A stretch of DNA of 54,673 nucleotides from an uncultured Eubacteriales bacterium (GCA_900547295.1 URGK01000006.1:1-54673); one strand, 5' to 3'; positions 17,288-26,921 are shown, counted from the first letter of the stretch. The notes: generated by a model from the sequence alone, not told the origin. Made by a program: numbers and translations.

Positions 17288-17316
17288 TTGCAAAAACTTC
17301 CGCAAAAAGATATAAT
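17288..17316 (+). promoter_or_regulatory. aspS promoter
   Basis: TTGCAA (17288-17293) and TATAAT (17311-17316) at exactly 17 bases spacing, about 50 bases before the start codon. Confidence 0.7.
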
Positions 17317-17366
17317 TAAAGAATTGAATTGTCAAGAATAAATTTATATACAGGAAGGAAGAAACT

Positions 17367-19145
17367 ATGTTTCAGTCAAGAACTCATAATTGTAATGAAT
17401 TAAGAATAGCCAACGCCGGCGAAAATGTCAAGCTGGTAGGCTGGATGGAAAACGTCAGAGAAGTAGGCAAGAACTTTGCATTCATAGTGCTTCGTGACTT
17501 TTACGGCACCACACAGGTCGTAATCGAAACTGAAGATATGATGAATATTGTCAAGCCTTTAAACAACGAATCCGTTATATCCGTAGAGGGCGTGGTAAGA
17601 GAGCGTTCAAGCAAGAACTCAAAGCTTCCTACAGGAGAAATCGAAGTCGTTCCCGAAAAAATCGAAGTGTTGGGCAAGTGCATTTACAACGAGCTGCCGT
17701 TTGAAATCAACCGCAGCAAGGAGGCTGACGAAAACGTAAGACTTAAACACAGATATCTTGATCTCAGAAACCCTGCGGTTAAGAACAAGATAATATTAAG
17801 ATGCCAGGTTGTATCAGCTCTGAGAGCAGCTATGACAGCTAAGGGATTTTTAGAAATAACGACACCTATACTTACAAGCTCATCACCTGAGGGCGCCAGA
17901 GACTACCTTGTGCCTGCCCGCAACCACCCGGGTAAATTCTATGCGCTGCCGCAGGCGCCTCAGCAGTTCAAGCAGCTGCTTATGACATCGGGCTTCGATA
18001 AGTATTTCCAGATAGCACCTTGTTTCAGAGATGAGGATGCAAGAGCGGACAGATCACCGGGAGAATTCTATCAGCTTGATATGGAAATGTCATTTGCAAG
18101 TCAGGACGACGTATTTGCAGTACTCGAAGACGTGCTGCCTCCTATCTTTGCAGAATACGGACTTTACAAGGAAGCTTCAAAACCGCCGTTCAAGAGAATA
18201 GCGTTTAACGATGCAATGGAGAAATACGGCTCGGACAAGCCTGACCTGAGAATAGACCTTGAGCTTTCAGACATCACTGAAATCGCAAACAAAACAGACT
18301 TTGAACCGTTCAAGGGATTTGTCAAGGCTGTAGTGGTTGAGGACTTCAAGGAAACAAGAAAATTCATAGACAAGCTCTGCGCAGACGTAGAGGTTCAGAC
18401 TGCAAACAAACCGTTCTGGTTCAAGGTTGACGAGTCAGGAAGTCTTACAGGCGGAGTTGCCAAATTCTTTGCAGACTGCGCTGATGAACTCAAAACGGCA
18501 CTGGACTTAAAGCCGGGCTGCTTTGTAGGTATCGCAGCGGCTCCTAAGAAGCTTGCCGCTCAGAAAACAGCAGGCGTGCTCAGAAAAATGATAGGCAACA
18601 CAGTAGAGGGTCATATGAACAAGGAAAAATATGAATTCTGCTGGATTGTTGATTTCCCTATGTATGAAATCGGAGAAGAAAGCGGCGAACTTGAATTCTG
18701 CCACAATCCGTTCTCAATGCCTCAGGGCGGACTCAAGGCTCTTGAGGAAGCAGAGGGCAATATAGGCAAGGAACTTGAAATTATGGCATACCAGTACGAC
18801 CTTGTATGCAACGGAGTTGAGCTTTCAAGCGGAGCTGTCAGAAACCACGACCCTGAAATAATGATTAAAGCATTTGAACTTGTAGGTCTTGGCGAAGATG
18901 ACGTTAAAGCGAAATTCCCTGCTATGTACAATGCATTCTGCTACGGAGCGCCGCCTCATGCCGGTATCGCGCCGGGAGTTGACAGAATGGTAATGCTGAT
19001 TGCAGGCGAGGAGTCAATCAGAGAAATCATTCCGTTCCCTATGAACAAAAACGCACAGGATGTAATGATGGGCGCACCGTCAGTAGTAGACGACAGACAG
19101 CTCAAAGACGTTCACATCAAACTGGATATAAAAGAAGATAAATAG
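17367..19145 (+). CDS. aspS: Aspartyl-tRNA synthetase
   Basis: 592 residues, full bacterial length. N-terminal OB-fold anticodon domain (VKLVGWMENVREVGKNFAFIVLRD), class II motif 1 region, motif 2 FRDEDARADRSPGEFYQLDMEM, the bacterial GAD insertion (~280-420), and motif 3 GIAPGVDRMVMLIAGEESIREIIPFP. It charges tRNA-Asp with aspartate. The following residues PMNKNAQDVMMGAPS match the usual ending. It has its own promoter and terminator and so stands alone. The text cannot tell whether it also charges tRNA-Asn. Confidence 0.97.
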   Translation: MFQSRTHNCNELRIANAGENVKLVGWMENVREVGKNFAFIVLRDFYGTTQVVIETEDMMNIVKPLNNESVISVEGVVRERSSKNSKLPTGEIEVVPEKIEVLGKCIYNELPFEINRSKEADENVRLKHRYLDLRNPAVKNKIILRCQVVSALRAAMTAKGFLEITTPILTSSSPEGARDYLVPARNHPGKFYALPQAPQQFKQLLMTSGFDKYFQIAPCFRDEDARADRSPGEFYQLDMEMSFASQDDVFAVLEDVLPPIFAEYGLYKEASKPPFKRIAFNDAMEKYGSDKPDLRIDLELSDITEIANKTDFEPFKGFVKAVVVEDFKETRKFIDKLCADVEVQTANKPFWFKVDESGSLTGGVAKFFADCADELKTALDLKPGCFVGIAAAPKKLAAQKTAGVLRKMIGNTVEGHMNKEKYEFCWIVDFPMYEIGEESGELEFCHNPFSMPQGGLKALEEAEGNIGKELEIMAYQYDLVCNGVELSSGAVRNHDPEIMIKAFELVGLGEDDVKAKFPAMYNAFCYGAPPHAGIAPGVDRMVMLIAGEESIREIIPFPMNKNAQDVMMGAPSVVDDRQLKDVHIKLDIKEDK

Positions 19146-19151
19146 AAAGCA

Positions 19152-19186
19152 AAAATGCCGCACCGCAAAAAGTGCGGTATTTTTTT
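19152..19186 (+). terminator. aspS terminator
   Basis: CCGCAC (19158-19163) pairs with GTGCGG (19172-19177), followed by a seven-T run. It ends only ten bases before the MerR promoter. Confidence 0.85.
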
Positions 19187-19196
19187 AAAAAAGGTA

Positions 19197-19227
19197 TTGA
19201 CATGGAGTGGACTCCAGCATATATCAT
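19197..19227 (+). promoter_or_regulatory. MerR-type promoter with operator dyad in a 19-bp spacer
   Basis: TTGACA (19197-19202) and TATCAT (19222-19227) are separated by 19 bases, longer than the optimal 17. The spacer holds the dyad TGGAGT-GG-ACTCCA (19203-19216). This is the hallmark of promoters that a MerR protein activates by untwisting the spacer, so the downstream regulator very probably acts here. Confidence 0.82.
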
Positions 19228-19246
19228 ATATTCGGTAGATGATAAT

Positions 19247-19687
19247 ATGAAGATAAAAGAAGTAAGTAAAATTACGGGGATGTCCATAGACACTCTCAGA
19301 TATTACGAAAAAGAAGGTCTGCTGGATTATGTCCAAAGAGACGAAAACGGCAGGAGAAACTACGGTGAAGATGACCTTGAAAAAATCGAATTCATAAGAT
19401 GTATGAGAAGGGCAGGCATACCTGTAGGCACTATTGCAGAATATATGAAAATGTGCGCGGCGGGAGACGACACAATACCGGACAGAAAACAGCTGCTTCT
19501 AAGAGAAAGAGAAGCCCAACTTGAAAAAATGAAGCAGCTTCAGGAATGTCTCAACAGACTTGACTGCAAAATCGAAACCTATGAGGCAATTATATCAGGC
19601 GAGTGCAGGGGTGAGGATAGCGACAGCAGCTGGACCTCAAAAGAGGTTGTGAAGAGATGTCACAAATATGAAAAAAAGCATAAGTAA
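19247..19687 (+). CDS. MerR-family transcriptional regulator
   Basis: 146 residues from ATG 19247: MKIKEVSKITGMSIDTLRYYEKEGLL is the standard MerR winged helix, followed by RNYGEDDLEKIEFIRCMRRAG and a coiled coil (LLLREREAQLEKMKQLQECL, ~85-120). An upstream in-frame start would place coding sequence across the promoter and is rejected. The tail carries few cysteines (GECRGEDSD, KRCHKYEK) and no clear metal site, so a YyaN/AdhR-like stress or metabolite regulator is more likely than a heavy-metal one. It probably controls itself and perhaps the two transporter genes that follow 52 bases later. Confidence 0.9.
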   Translation: MKIKEVSKITGMSIDTLRYYEKEGLLDYVQRDENGRRNYGEDDLEKIEFIRCMRRAGIPVGTIAEYMKMCAAGDDTIPDRKQLLLREREAQLEKMKQLQECLNRLDCKIETYEAIISGECRGEDSDSSWTSKEVVKRCHKYEKKHK

Positions 19688-19739
19688 ATTGTAACGTGGC
19701 CGGCAGTGTGATAAAATATGGTCTTGTGGAGGAGCATAT

Positions 19740-20843
19740 ATGAAAGAACGCTGCAGCAAAAAAACAGTCATACGGATTATGGGAGCCTATGTATCGTGGG
19801 TTATGGGCTCCGGATTTGCAACAGGACAGGAGATATTTCAGTTCTTTACAAGCTACGGATACAAAAGCTTTGCGCTTATTGCCATAGACCTTGCAGGGTT
19901 TGTGGTGGTGGGCGGTATGCTGCTTACAGCAGGCTTCAGGCACAAAGACGAAGATGGCTTCTCACCGGCGAGGTTTTTCTGCGGCAGATATCTGGGCGCC
20001 TTTTACGAATGGTTTATACCGGTCAGCATGTTCGGCGGTATGGTTGTTCTGATTTCAGGCGCGGGAGCCACATTAAACGAGTATTACGGGCTTAACCATT
20101 ATATAGGGGCATTGCTTGTGGCTGTAGCTGCCTTTGCTGCGTATGTGGCGGGCTTTCAGCGGTTTGTCAGAATTGTTTCGGTCATAGGGCCTGTCATAAT
20201 ATGCTTTACTCTGATTGTAGGCATTGTTACGGTTATAAAGGATTTCGATGCGGCATCTGCGGCAGGAGAAGCTGCATCAGAACTCAGCAGGCATCAGCCT
20301 GTGGGCATATGGTGGCTTGCAGGGATTTTGTATCTGTCCTACAACCTTGCAGACGGCTCGGTGTTTTATACGGCTCTCGGAGGAGAAGCAGGAAATGTCA
20401 GAGAGGCGCTTCTGGGAGCGATATTTGGAAGCACTGCGCTGATACTTGCAATACTTCTGATGAATACGGCAATGCTTACGGAAGCTGCCCGGATATGCGG
20501 ACTGAGTATTCCGAGCCTTTATCTGGCAGAGAAAATATCAGCAGTACTGGGACTGGTATTCTCGGTAATTCTCATCTGCGGAATATTTTCAACATGCAGC
20601 GCCATGCTGTGGACGGTGGGACAGAAATTCACAAGGCAGGGAAGCCGTAGAAGCTATATATTTGCAGGCTGCATTGCAGCGCTTGCATTTGCGCTGGGGC
20701 TTCTGCCTTTTACAGACCTTATAGGGACTGTGTATCCGTATCTGGGGTATGCGGGACTCGGATACATAATATGCGTTATATACAAGGGAATAAAACAGAT
20801 ATATATGAGGCGGACTGAAATTACAGAGCGCAAGGAGGATTGA
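19740..20843 (+). CDS. YkvI-family membrane transporter
   Basis: 367 residues with about ten hydrophobic helices. The opening MGSGFATGQEIFQFFTSYG is typical of the YkvI family, membrane proteins of the LeuT-fold type with unknown substrate. A second unwound-helix region, WLAGILYLSYNLADGSVFYTALG, is also present. Start ATG 19740 follows ggaggagc. One base separates its stop from the next gene, so the two transporters are co-expressed. Amino acids are plausible substrates in view of the hut genes nearby, but this is only context. Confidence 0.8.
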   Translation: MKERCSKKTVIRIMGAYVSWVMGSGFATGQEIFQFFTSYGYKSFALIAIDLAGFVVVGGMLLTAGFRHKDEDGFSPARFFCGRYLGAFYEWFIPVSMFGGMVVLISGAGATLNEYYGLNHYIGALLVAVAAFAAYVAGFQRFVRIVSVIGPVIICFTLIVGIVTVIKDFDAASAAGEAASELSRHQPVGIWWLAGILYLSYNLADGSVFYTALGGEAGNVREALLGAIFGSTALILAILLMNTAMLTEAARICGLSIPSLYLAEKISAVLGLVFSVILICGIFSTCSAMLWTVGQKFTRQGSRRSYIFAGCIAALAFALGLLPFTDLIGTVYPYLGYAGLGYIICVIYKGIKQIYMRRTEITERKED

Positions 20844-20844
20844 G

Positions 20845-21774
20845 ATGGCAACTACAGAAATAATATTATCACTTGTTAAACTGTTTCTGATGATAATACC
20901 GGGATATATCCTGTCAAAGAAAAATATAATTGACGAGCATCAGTGCAAGGGCGTGTCGTCTCTGGTTGTAAACCTGACGTGGCCCTGCCTTATAGTATGC
21001 TCGCTTCAGATGGCATTTTCGGTGGAGCTGGTTATCAATATGGGCTACATAGCGGCGGCTATGGTCTGCGCCATGATAATAGCCTACGCCTTTGCAAAGG
21101 GCACCTGCAAAGCCATGAAAATAGATAAATCCAAAGCATATCTGATTACGTTTATGCTTATGTTCGGAAACACCGGTTTTATGGGAATACCCGTATGCAC
21201 CGTACTTTACGGACAGGAGGGTACATTCTATGCGGCGCTGCTTGACGCAATAGGTGACATGTTCATATTTACGGCAGGTCTCATACTCATAGAAAAATCA
21301 ACAGGCAGACATATAGGTCTGAGCATAAAGCATTTTCTCACGCCGGGCTTTGCTTCAATAGTAATCGGCATAGGCCTGTTTGTGCTGGGTGTGCAGCTGC
21401 CTGACGTTATATATATGCCTCTTGACAAAATAGGCTCTGCGACAACTCCGCTGGCCATGTTTGTTGTGGGCTTCCAGCTTGGCAAAATACATTTTAAAGA
21501 GATGATAGGCGATGTGAGGCTGTATGCGCTTTCGGCTCTCAAGCTTCTGGCGATGCCTGCGATATTCTTTGCGGCAATGACCCTCATATTCGGAGAGCTG
21601 TCCCTGTTTGCCAAGATTATAATTCTGGAAATGGCAATGCCGGTTGCGGCCTGCACAACCATCTATTCGGAGCAGTATGACGGAGATGTGGGCTTTTCAA
21701 CCAAAGGCGTGCTGCTTACAACCGTAATATCAATAGTAACGCTGTCGCTGTTTGCAGTTCTGGTGGAGCTGTAG
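20845..21774 (+). CDS. AEC-family (auxin efflux carrier-like) transporter
   Basis: 309 residues and about ten helices in two five-helix halves. Family marks are IIPGYILSKKNIIDE near the start, NLTWPCLIVCSLQ and FGNTGFMGIPVCTVLYG, and the second-half LAMPVAACTTIYSEQYDGD. Bacterial members move organic acids such as malate or malonate. It follows the YkvI-like gene with a one-base gap and an aaggagg site inside that gene, and ends the transcription unit before a strong terminator. Confidence 0.88.
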   Translation: MATTEIILSLVKLFLMIIPGYILSKKNIIDEHQCKGVSSLVVNLTWPCLIVCSLQMAFSVELVINMGYIAAAMVCAMIIAYAFAKGTCKAMKIDKSKAYLITFMLMFGNTGFMGIPVCTVLYGQEGTFYAALLDAIGDMFIFTAGLILIEKSTGRHIGLSIKHFLTPGFASIVIGIGLFVLGVQLPDVIYMPLDKIGSATTPLAMFVVGFQLGKIHFKEMIGDVRLYALSALKLLAMPAIFFAAMTLIFGELSLFAKIIILEMAMPVAACTTIYSEQYDGDVGFSTKGVLLTTVISIVTLSLFAVLVEL

Positions 21775-21807
21775 GGAAGCAGCAAACAAATACCGAATAT
21801 GAAAGAT

Positions 21808-21834
21808 AAAGCTCTGCATAACGCGGAGCTTTTT
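21808..21834 (+). terminator. Terminator after the transporter pair
   Basis: AAAGCTCTGC (21808-21817) and GCGGAGCTTT (21823-21832) form a 10-bp stem with one wobble around ATAAC, then T residues. Confidence 0.8.
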
Positions 21835-21897
21835 AATAAATATTCATATTAAAGCGATAATGAAATAAAGCGATAGAGCGATAAAATTAAACATAAG

Positions 21898-21975
21898 GCA
21901 AATTGTCTGATTTGCTGCCCGGAATGTCCAAGTTTGCTCAAGCCTTGCAGATGCGGAGAAGCGGGCTGTTTTTTT
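21898..21975 (+). other. Two hairpins, the second terminator-like, upstream of hutH
   Basis: GCAAAT (21898-21903)/ATTTGC (21910-21915) is a perfect hairpin. GCCCG (21917-21921) can pair with CGGGC (21962-21966) over a 40-base loop just before a seven-T run. It could be an attenuator if transcription starts upstream, or a second terminator for the transporters. A promoter candidate downstream of it favours the latter. Confidence 0.4.
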
Positions 21976-22027
21976 GTTAAAAACTATAGCAATTACAGGC
22001 GTTATAGGATATAATAAAAAAGACATG

Positions 22028-22058
22028 TTTACAAAAAATTCTGACGAATAATTATACT
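22028..22058 (+). promoter_or_regulatory. Candidate hut operon promoter
   Basis: TTTACA (22028-22033) and TATACT (22053-22058), spacer 19 bases (18 if TTATAC is used), about 38 bases before hutH. An alternative TATAAT at 22010-22015 has a poor -35. Confidence 0.5.
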
Positions 22059-22095
22059 CGTTTATGAATAAAAATAAAGAAATGGAGAGGACAAA

Positions 22096-23637
22096 ATGGC
22101 AGTAATTATTAACGGACGAGACCTTACCGTAGAAGAAGTAATCCGCGTCTGCCGCGGATACGAGAAAGTCGAAATCGCTCCGGAAGCAAAAGAGGCAGTT
22201 ATAAAGGCCAGAAACTATATAGAGAAAAAACTTGAAGAGGGCGCAGTTATATACGGACTGACAACAGGCTTCGGTAAATTCGCAAACGTAGTTATTTCAA
22301 GAGAGGAAGCGGAGCAGCTTCAGAAGAACCTCATAATATCCCATACATGCGCTATGGGAGAGCCTTACGAAACAAAATATGTAAGAGCTGCAATGTTGCT
22401 CAGATGCAATGCTCTTTCAAGAGGCAACTCAGGCATCAGACTTGAAACAATTCAGACAATGATAGATATGCTCAATGCAGGAATACACCCTGTTATCCCC
22501 GAAAAGGGCTCCCTTGGAGCATCGGGCGACCTTGCGCCGCTGTCCCACATAGCGCTTGCTCTTATAGGACTTGGCGAGGTTGAATACAAGGGTCAGATAG
22601 TTCCGGCGGCAGAGGCAATGGCAAAAGAGGGAATTATTCCTGTTGTGCTTGCGGCAAAGGAGGGACTTGCTCTTAACAACGGTACACAGATGATGACAGC
22701 TGTCGGAGTCAATGTGCTCTGGGACGCAATGCATCTGATGAAAACAGCAGACATTGCAACAGCGATGACGGCAGAGGCTCTTCACGGCATTACCAAGGCG
22801 TATGACCACAAGGTACATGACCTGAGAGGTCATCAGGGTCAGAAAGACGCTGCCGAAAACCTCAGGACACTTCTTGAAGGCTCCAAAAATGCATTTGAGG
22901 TGCAGCCGTCAAAGGTACAGGACCCTTATTCATTAAGATGCATACCTCAGATTCATGGCGCTTCAAGAGATGCCATACAGTATGTGTATGAGGCTGTATC
23001 AAGAGAGCTTAATGCAGTAACAGACAACCCTATCGTATTTCCTGACGAGGATGAGGTTATCTCAGGCGGCAACTTCCACGGACAGCCGATGGCGCTTGCC
23101 TTTGATTTTCTCAAAATGGCAATATCGGAATTTGCAGACGTATCCGAAAGAAGAGCAGAGCGTCTTATTAACCCTCAGCTTTCAGAGGGACTTCCTGCAT
23201 TCCTCACAAAATACGGAGGAGTATGCTCAGGCTTTATGATAGCCCAGTATGCGGCGGCGTCAATGGTATCCGAAAACAAAATCTACGCTCACCCTGCGTG
23301 CGTTGACTCAATCCCGTCATCAGGCAACCAGGAGGACCACGTTTCAATGGGTACAACCTCGGCAAGAACAGCTGCAATGGTGCTTGACAATGCGCAGAAA
23401 GTAATAGGCATAGAGCTTGCGGCAGCAGCTCAGGGTATATGGCTCAGACAGGAAATCGGAGAGTCTGACATATCAAATCTTGCGCCTGCAACAAAGGCTG
23501 CATACGATTACATCAGAACAGTATCAGAGCCTGTAGATGACGACATACTGATGCACGACGAGCTCAAAAAATTCGATGAAATGGTTAAGGACTTCTCAAT
23601 TCTCGAAGCAGTTGAGAAAGTTGTAACTTTAAAATAA
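22096..23637 (+). CDS. hutH: Histidine ammonia-lyase
   Basis: 513 residues, normal HutH length. The cofactor-forming triad A142-S143-G144 in GSLGASGDLAPLSH generates the MIO electrophile, and YGLTTGFGKFANV, RCNALSRGNSG and the FHGQPMALAFD and GNQEDHVSMGT segments complete the active site. It deaminates L-histidine to urocanate and ammonia, the first step of the operon. Start ATG 22096 follows a ggagagg site. Stop and next gene are 11 bases apart. Confidence 0.97.
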   Translation: MAVIINGRDLTVEEVIRVCRGYEKVEIAPEAKEAVIKARNYIEKKLEEGAVIYGLTTGFGKFANVVISREEAEQLQKNLIISHTCAMGEPYETKYVRAAMLLRCNALSRGNSGIRLETIQTMIDMLNAGIHPVIPEKGSLGASGDLAPLSHIALALIGLGEVEYKGQIVPAAEAMAKEGIIPVVLAAKEGLALNNGTQMMTAVGVNVLWDAMHLMKTADIATAMTAEALHGITKAYDHKVHDLRGHQGQKDAAENLRTLLEGSKNAFEVQPSKVQDPYSLRCIPQIHGASRDAIQYVYEAVSRELNAVTDNPIVFPDEDEVISGGNFHGQPMALAFDFLKMAISEFADVSERRAERLINPQLSEGLPAFLTKYGGVCSGFMIAQYAAASMVSENKIYAHPACVDSIPSSGNQEDHVSMGTTSARTAAMVLDNAQKVIGIELAAAAQGIWLRQEIGESDISNLAPATKAAYDYIRTVSEPVDDDILMHDELKKFDEMVKDFSILEAVEKVVTLK

Positions 23638-23648
23638 AGGAGGAAAAA

Positions 23649-25673
23649 ATGTTAGATAACAAAACTATAGGCAAGGCTATGACTATCAAGCTGGGCAATG
23701 AACTTCCCGAATATCCGGAGTTTGATGACAGCAAGAGAAGAGCCCCTGACAGAGGCTTCAGACTTACCAAGGCACAGACAAAAATAGCATTAAAAAATGC
23801 TTTAAGATACGTTCCCGAAGAGCTTCACGAAACACTGGCACCGGAGTTTATGGAGGAGCTTACAACAAGAGGCAGAATTTATGCCTACAGATACAGACCT
23901 GAGGGCAGAATTTACGGAAAGCCTGTAGAGGAATACAAGGGCAAGTGCCTTGCAGGCAAGGCATTTCAGGTTATGATAGACAACAACCTGGACTTTGAGG
24001 TTGCGCTTTATCCTTATGAGCTTGTTACATACGGCGAAACAGGACAGGTATGCCAGAACTGGCTTCAGTACAGACTTATCAAAAAATACCTTGAGGAGCT
24101 GACAGAGGATCAGACTCTGGTAGTTGAATCAGGACACCCTCTGGGACTGTTCCCGTCAAAGCCTGAGGCTCCGAGAGTAATCATAACCAACTCAATTATG
24201 GTCGGAATGTATGACAACCTTGAGGACTGGGAAATCGCAGAGGAAATGGGTGTTGCAAACTATGGTCAGATGACAGCAGGCGGCTGGATGTATATAGGAC
24301 CGCAGGGTATCGTTCACGGTACATTCAACACAATATTAAACGCAGGCAGAAAAGAGCTGGGCGTTCCCGACAACGGAGATCTTGCAGGCTACACATTTGT
24401 ATCCTCAGGTCTTGGCGGCATGAGCGGAGCGCAGCCTAAGGCAGCAAACATTGCAAACGCAGTAGGTATATTCGCAGAGGTTGACCTTTCAAGAATACAG
24501 ACAAGACACGATCAGGGCTGGGTAGACGTTATAATGGACGATCTCGATGAGATTTTTAAACTGGCAGACGAAAAACGCGCTGCAAAAGAGTCAATATCAA
24601 TAGCATATCACGGCAATATCGTTGACCTGCTTGAAGCTGCTGTTGCAAAGAACTTCAAAATAGAGCTTCTTTCAGACCAGACTTCATGCCACAATGTATA
24701 TAACGGAGGCTACTGCCCTGCAGGACTTACATTTGAACAGAGAACAGCGCTTCTTCACGAGGACAGAGACGAATTCTGCCGCAGGGTAGACGAAACTCTC
24801 CACAGACATTACAAGGCAATCAGAGCCCTGACAGAGCGCGGCACATATTTCTTTGACTACGGCAACTCCTTTATGAAGGCTATGTATGATGCAGGCATCA
24901 AAGAAATCTCAAAGAACGGCTACGACGACAAGGACGGATTTATCTGGCCGTCATATGTAGAGGATATTATGGGACCTGTACTGTTTGACTACGGCTACGG
25001 ACCTTTCAGATGGGTATGCCTGTCAGGAAAGCCTGAGGATCTTGACGCTACAGACAAGGCTGCAATGGACTGCATAGATCCTGACAGAAGAGCTCAGGAC
25101 AGAGATAACTGGGTATGGATCAGAGACGCCAAGGAAAACAAGCTGGTAGTAGGAACACAGGCAAGAATACTTTATCAGGACGCTGAGGGCAGAACCAATA
25201 TAGCTCTTGCATTCAACAAGCTGGTAAGAGAGGGCAAGATAGGCCCTGTAATGATGGGAAGAGATCACCACGACGTATCGGGTACAGACTCACCGTTCAG
25301 AGAAACATCAAACATCAAGGACGGCTCAAATGTAATGGCAGATATGGCTGTTCAGTGCTTTGCGGGCAATGCCGCAAGAGGCATGTCACTCTGCGCGCTC
25401 CACAACGGCGGCGGCGTAGGCATAGGCAAGGCTATCAACGGCGGTTTCGGACTGCTGCTTGACGGTTCAGAGAGAACAGACAATATTATTAAATCCGCAA
25501 TGATGTGGGACGTAATGGGCGGCGTTGCAAGAAGAAGCTGGGCAAGAAACGAAAATGCGGTTTCAACATCAGTTGAGTACAATGCAAACTATGCCGGCAA
25601 GGGTCATATTACTATCCCGTATGTTGCCGATGATAAATTAGTTGACGATATGATAGATAAATTTGTGAAGTAG
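23649..25673 (+). CDS. hutU: Urocanate hydratase, long form
   Basis: 674 residues, about 110 longer than the common ~555-residue enzyme. The NAD-binding and catalytic regions are visible: MTAGGWMYIGPQGIVHGT, SSGLGGMSGAQPKAA, SDQTSCHNVYNGGYCPAG (with the catalytic-region cysteine), RDHHDVSGTDSPFRET and HNGGGVGIGKAINGGFG. It hydrates urocanate to imidazolone-propionate using tightly bound NAD. The extra length is in the N-terminal ~90 residues and an inserted segment near 440-500; such long HutU forms occur in anaerobes. aggagg precedes ATG 23649. Confidence 0.96.
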   Translation: MLDNKTIGKAMTIKLGNELPEYPEFDDSKRRAPDRGFRLTKAQTKIALKNALRYVPEELHETLAPEFMEELTTRGRIYAYRYRPEGRIYGKPVEEYKGKCLAGKAFQVMIDNNLDFEVALYPYELVTYGETGQVCQNWLQYRLIKKYLEELTEDQTLVVESGHPLGLFPSKPEAPRVIITNSIMVGMYDNLEDWEIAEEMGVANYGQMTAGGWMYIGPQGIVHGTFNTILNAGRKELGVPDNGDLAGYTFVSSGLGGMSGAQPKAANIANAVGIFAEVDLSRIQTRHDQGWVDVIMDDLDEIFKLADEKRAAKESISIAYHGNIVDLLEAAVAKNFKIELLSDQTSCHNVYNGGYCPAGLTFEQRTALLHEDRDEFCRRVDETLHRHYKAIRALTERGTYFFDYGNSFMKAMYDAGIKEISKNGYDDKDGFIWPSYVEDIMGPVLFDYGYGPFRWVCLSGKPEDLDATDKAAMDCIDPDRRAQDRDNWVWIRDAKENKLVVGTQARILYQDAEGRTNIALAFNKLVREGKIGPVMMGRDHHDVSGTDSPFRETSNIKDGSNVMADMAVQCFAGNAARGMSLCALHNGGGVGIGKAINGGFGLLLDGSERTDNIIKSAMMWDVMGGVARRSWARNENAVSTSVEYNANYAGKGHITIPYVADDKLVDDMIDKFVK

Positions 25674-25685
25674 GAGAATATATAG

Positions 25686-26921
25686 ATGAGTAAACTTCTG
25701 GTCAAAAATATCGGCAGACTGCAGACTCCGGTGGGAAGCTTTCCTCACTGCGGAGAGAAGCAGGGCGAAAACCTGAAGCTTGACAACGCTGCGGTTTATG
25801 CAGAGGACGGCATCATAAAGGCCATAGCCTCAGACGGTGAAATACCTGTAAATGAAGAGGATATGGACACTATTATTGATGCAGAAGGCAAGCTGGTTAC
25901 ACCGGGTCTTGTAGAGGGTCATACTCATATGGTGTTTGGCGGCTACAGACAGAATGAAATTCCGCTTAAATTAAAGGGCGCAGGCTATCTTGACATATTA
26001 AGAGCTGGCGGCGGAATTATGGATACGGTCAGAAAAACACGCAGCGCGTCATTTGAGGAGCTTTATGAAAAGACAGAGGGCTTCCTCGATGAAATGATGT
26101 ATATGGGCGTTACCACCTGCGAAATCAAAAGCGGCTACGGCCTTGACCTCGAAAACGAAATCAAGATGCTTGAGGTAATCAAAAAGCTGAATGAGGATCA
26201 CCCTATGGACATAGCGGCTACATTCCTCGGACCTCACGCAATTCCTGAGGAATACAAGGGCAGAGCAGATGAATTTATAGACCTGTGCTGTGAGGAGATG
26301 CTGCCTGCTGTCAAGGAAAAAAATCTGGCTGAATTTGCGGATATATTTACTGAGGATTCAGTGTTCAATTATGAACAGTCAAAGAAATATTTGGAGGCTG
26401 CAAAGGCTCTGGGCTTTGACCTTAAAATACACGCAGATGAGATAGAGGCTATCGGAGGCTCTGTTCTTGCCGGTGAAATGAAAGCAAAATCTGCAGAACA
26501 CCTCATAGTTATAGATGAAAAGGGTATGAAATCTCTTGCGGAGGGCGGTACTGTGGCTATGTGCCTGCCTGCAACCTCGTTTTATCTTGGAGCAACCTTT
26601 GCTCCTGTAAGAAGAATGATAGAGCTTGGAATACCTGTTGCCATGGCATCGGATTTCAATCCGGGCTCATGCCCGTCGCTCAATCTGCAGTTTGTAATGA
26701 ATTTAGGCTATCTCAAATACAGAATGATGCCTGAGGAAATTCTGACTGCCGTAACCGTAAATGCCGCCTGCGGTATCAACCGTGAGCAGGAAGTGGGAAC
26801 CCTTGAGGTCGGCAAGAAAGCCGATATGGTTATATGGGAGGCTCCCGATATGGAAATGCTCTGCTACAGATTTGGTTCAAATATGGCAGTGGCTACAATA
26901 AAGAATGGAGAATTGATGTAA
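25686..26921 (+). CDS. hutI: Imidazolonepropionase
   Basis: 411 residues. Amidohydrolase metal motif EGHTHMVFGG, substrate-loop YLDILRAGGGIMDTVRKTR, CEIKSGYGLDLENE, LKIHADEIEAIGG and ASDFNPGSCPSLNLQ are all in place. It opens the imidazolone ring to N-formimino-L-glutamate. The stop TAA shares its last A with the ATG of fchA (TAATG), a translational coupling that fits the use of its product by the downstream formimino-transfer enzymes. Confidence 0.96.
   Translation: MSKLLVKNIGRLQTPVGSFPHCGEKQGENLKLDNAAVYAEDGIIKAIASDGEIPVNEEDMDTIIDAEGKLVTPGLVEGHTHMVFGGYRQNEIPLKLKGAGYLDILRAGGGIMDTVRKTRSASFEELYEKTEGFLDEMMYMGVTTCEIKSGYGLDLENEIKMLEVIKKLNEDHPMDIAATFLGPHAIPEEYKGRADEFIDLCCEEMLPAVKEKNLAEFADIFTEDSVFNYEQSKKYLEAAKALGFDLKIHADEIEAIGGSVLAGEMKAKSAEHLIVIDEKGMKSLAEGGTVAMCLPATSFYLGATFAPVRRMIELGIPVAMASDFNPGSCPSLNLQFVMNLGYLKYRMMPEEILTAVTVNAACGINREQEVGTLEVGKKADMVIWEAPDMEMLCYRFGSNMAVATIKNGELM

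Noticed and set aside
21844..22026. 60-codon reverse frame upstream of hutH
   Set aside because: No ribosome site, lies across the hairpin and promoter region, composition is AT-driven.
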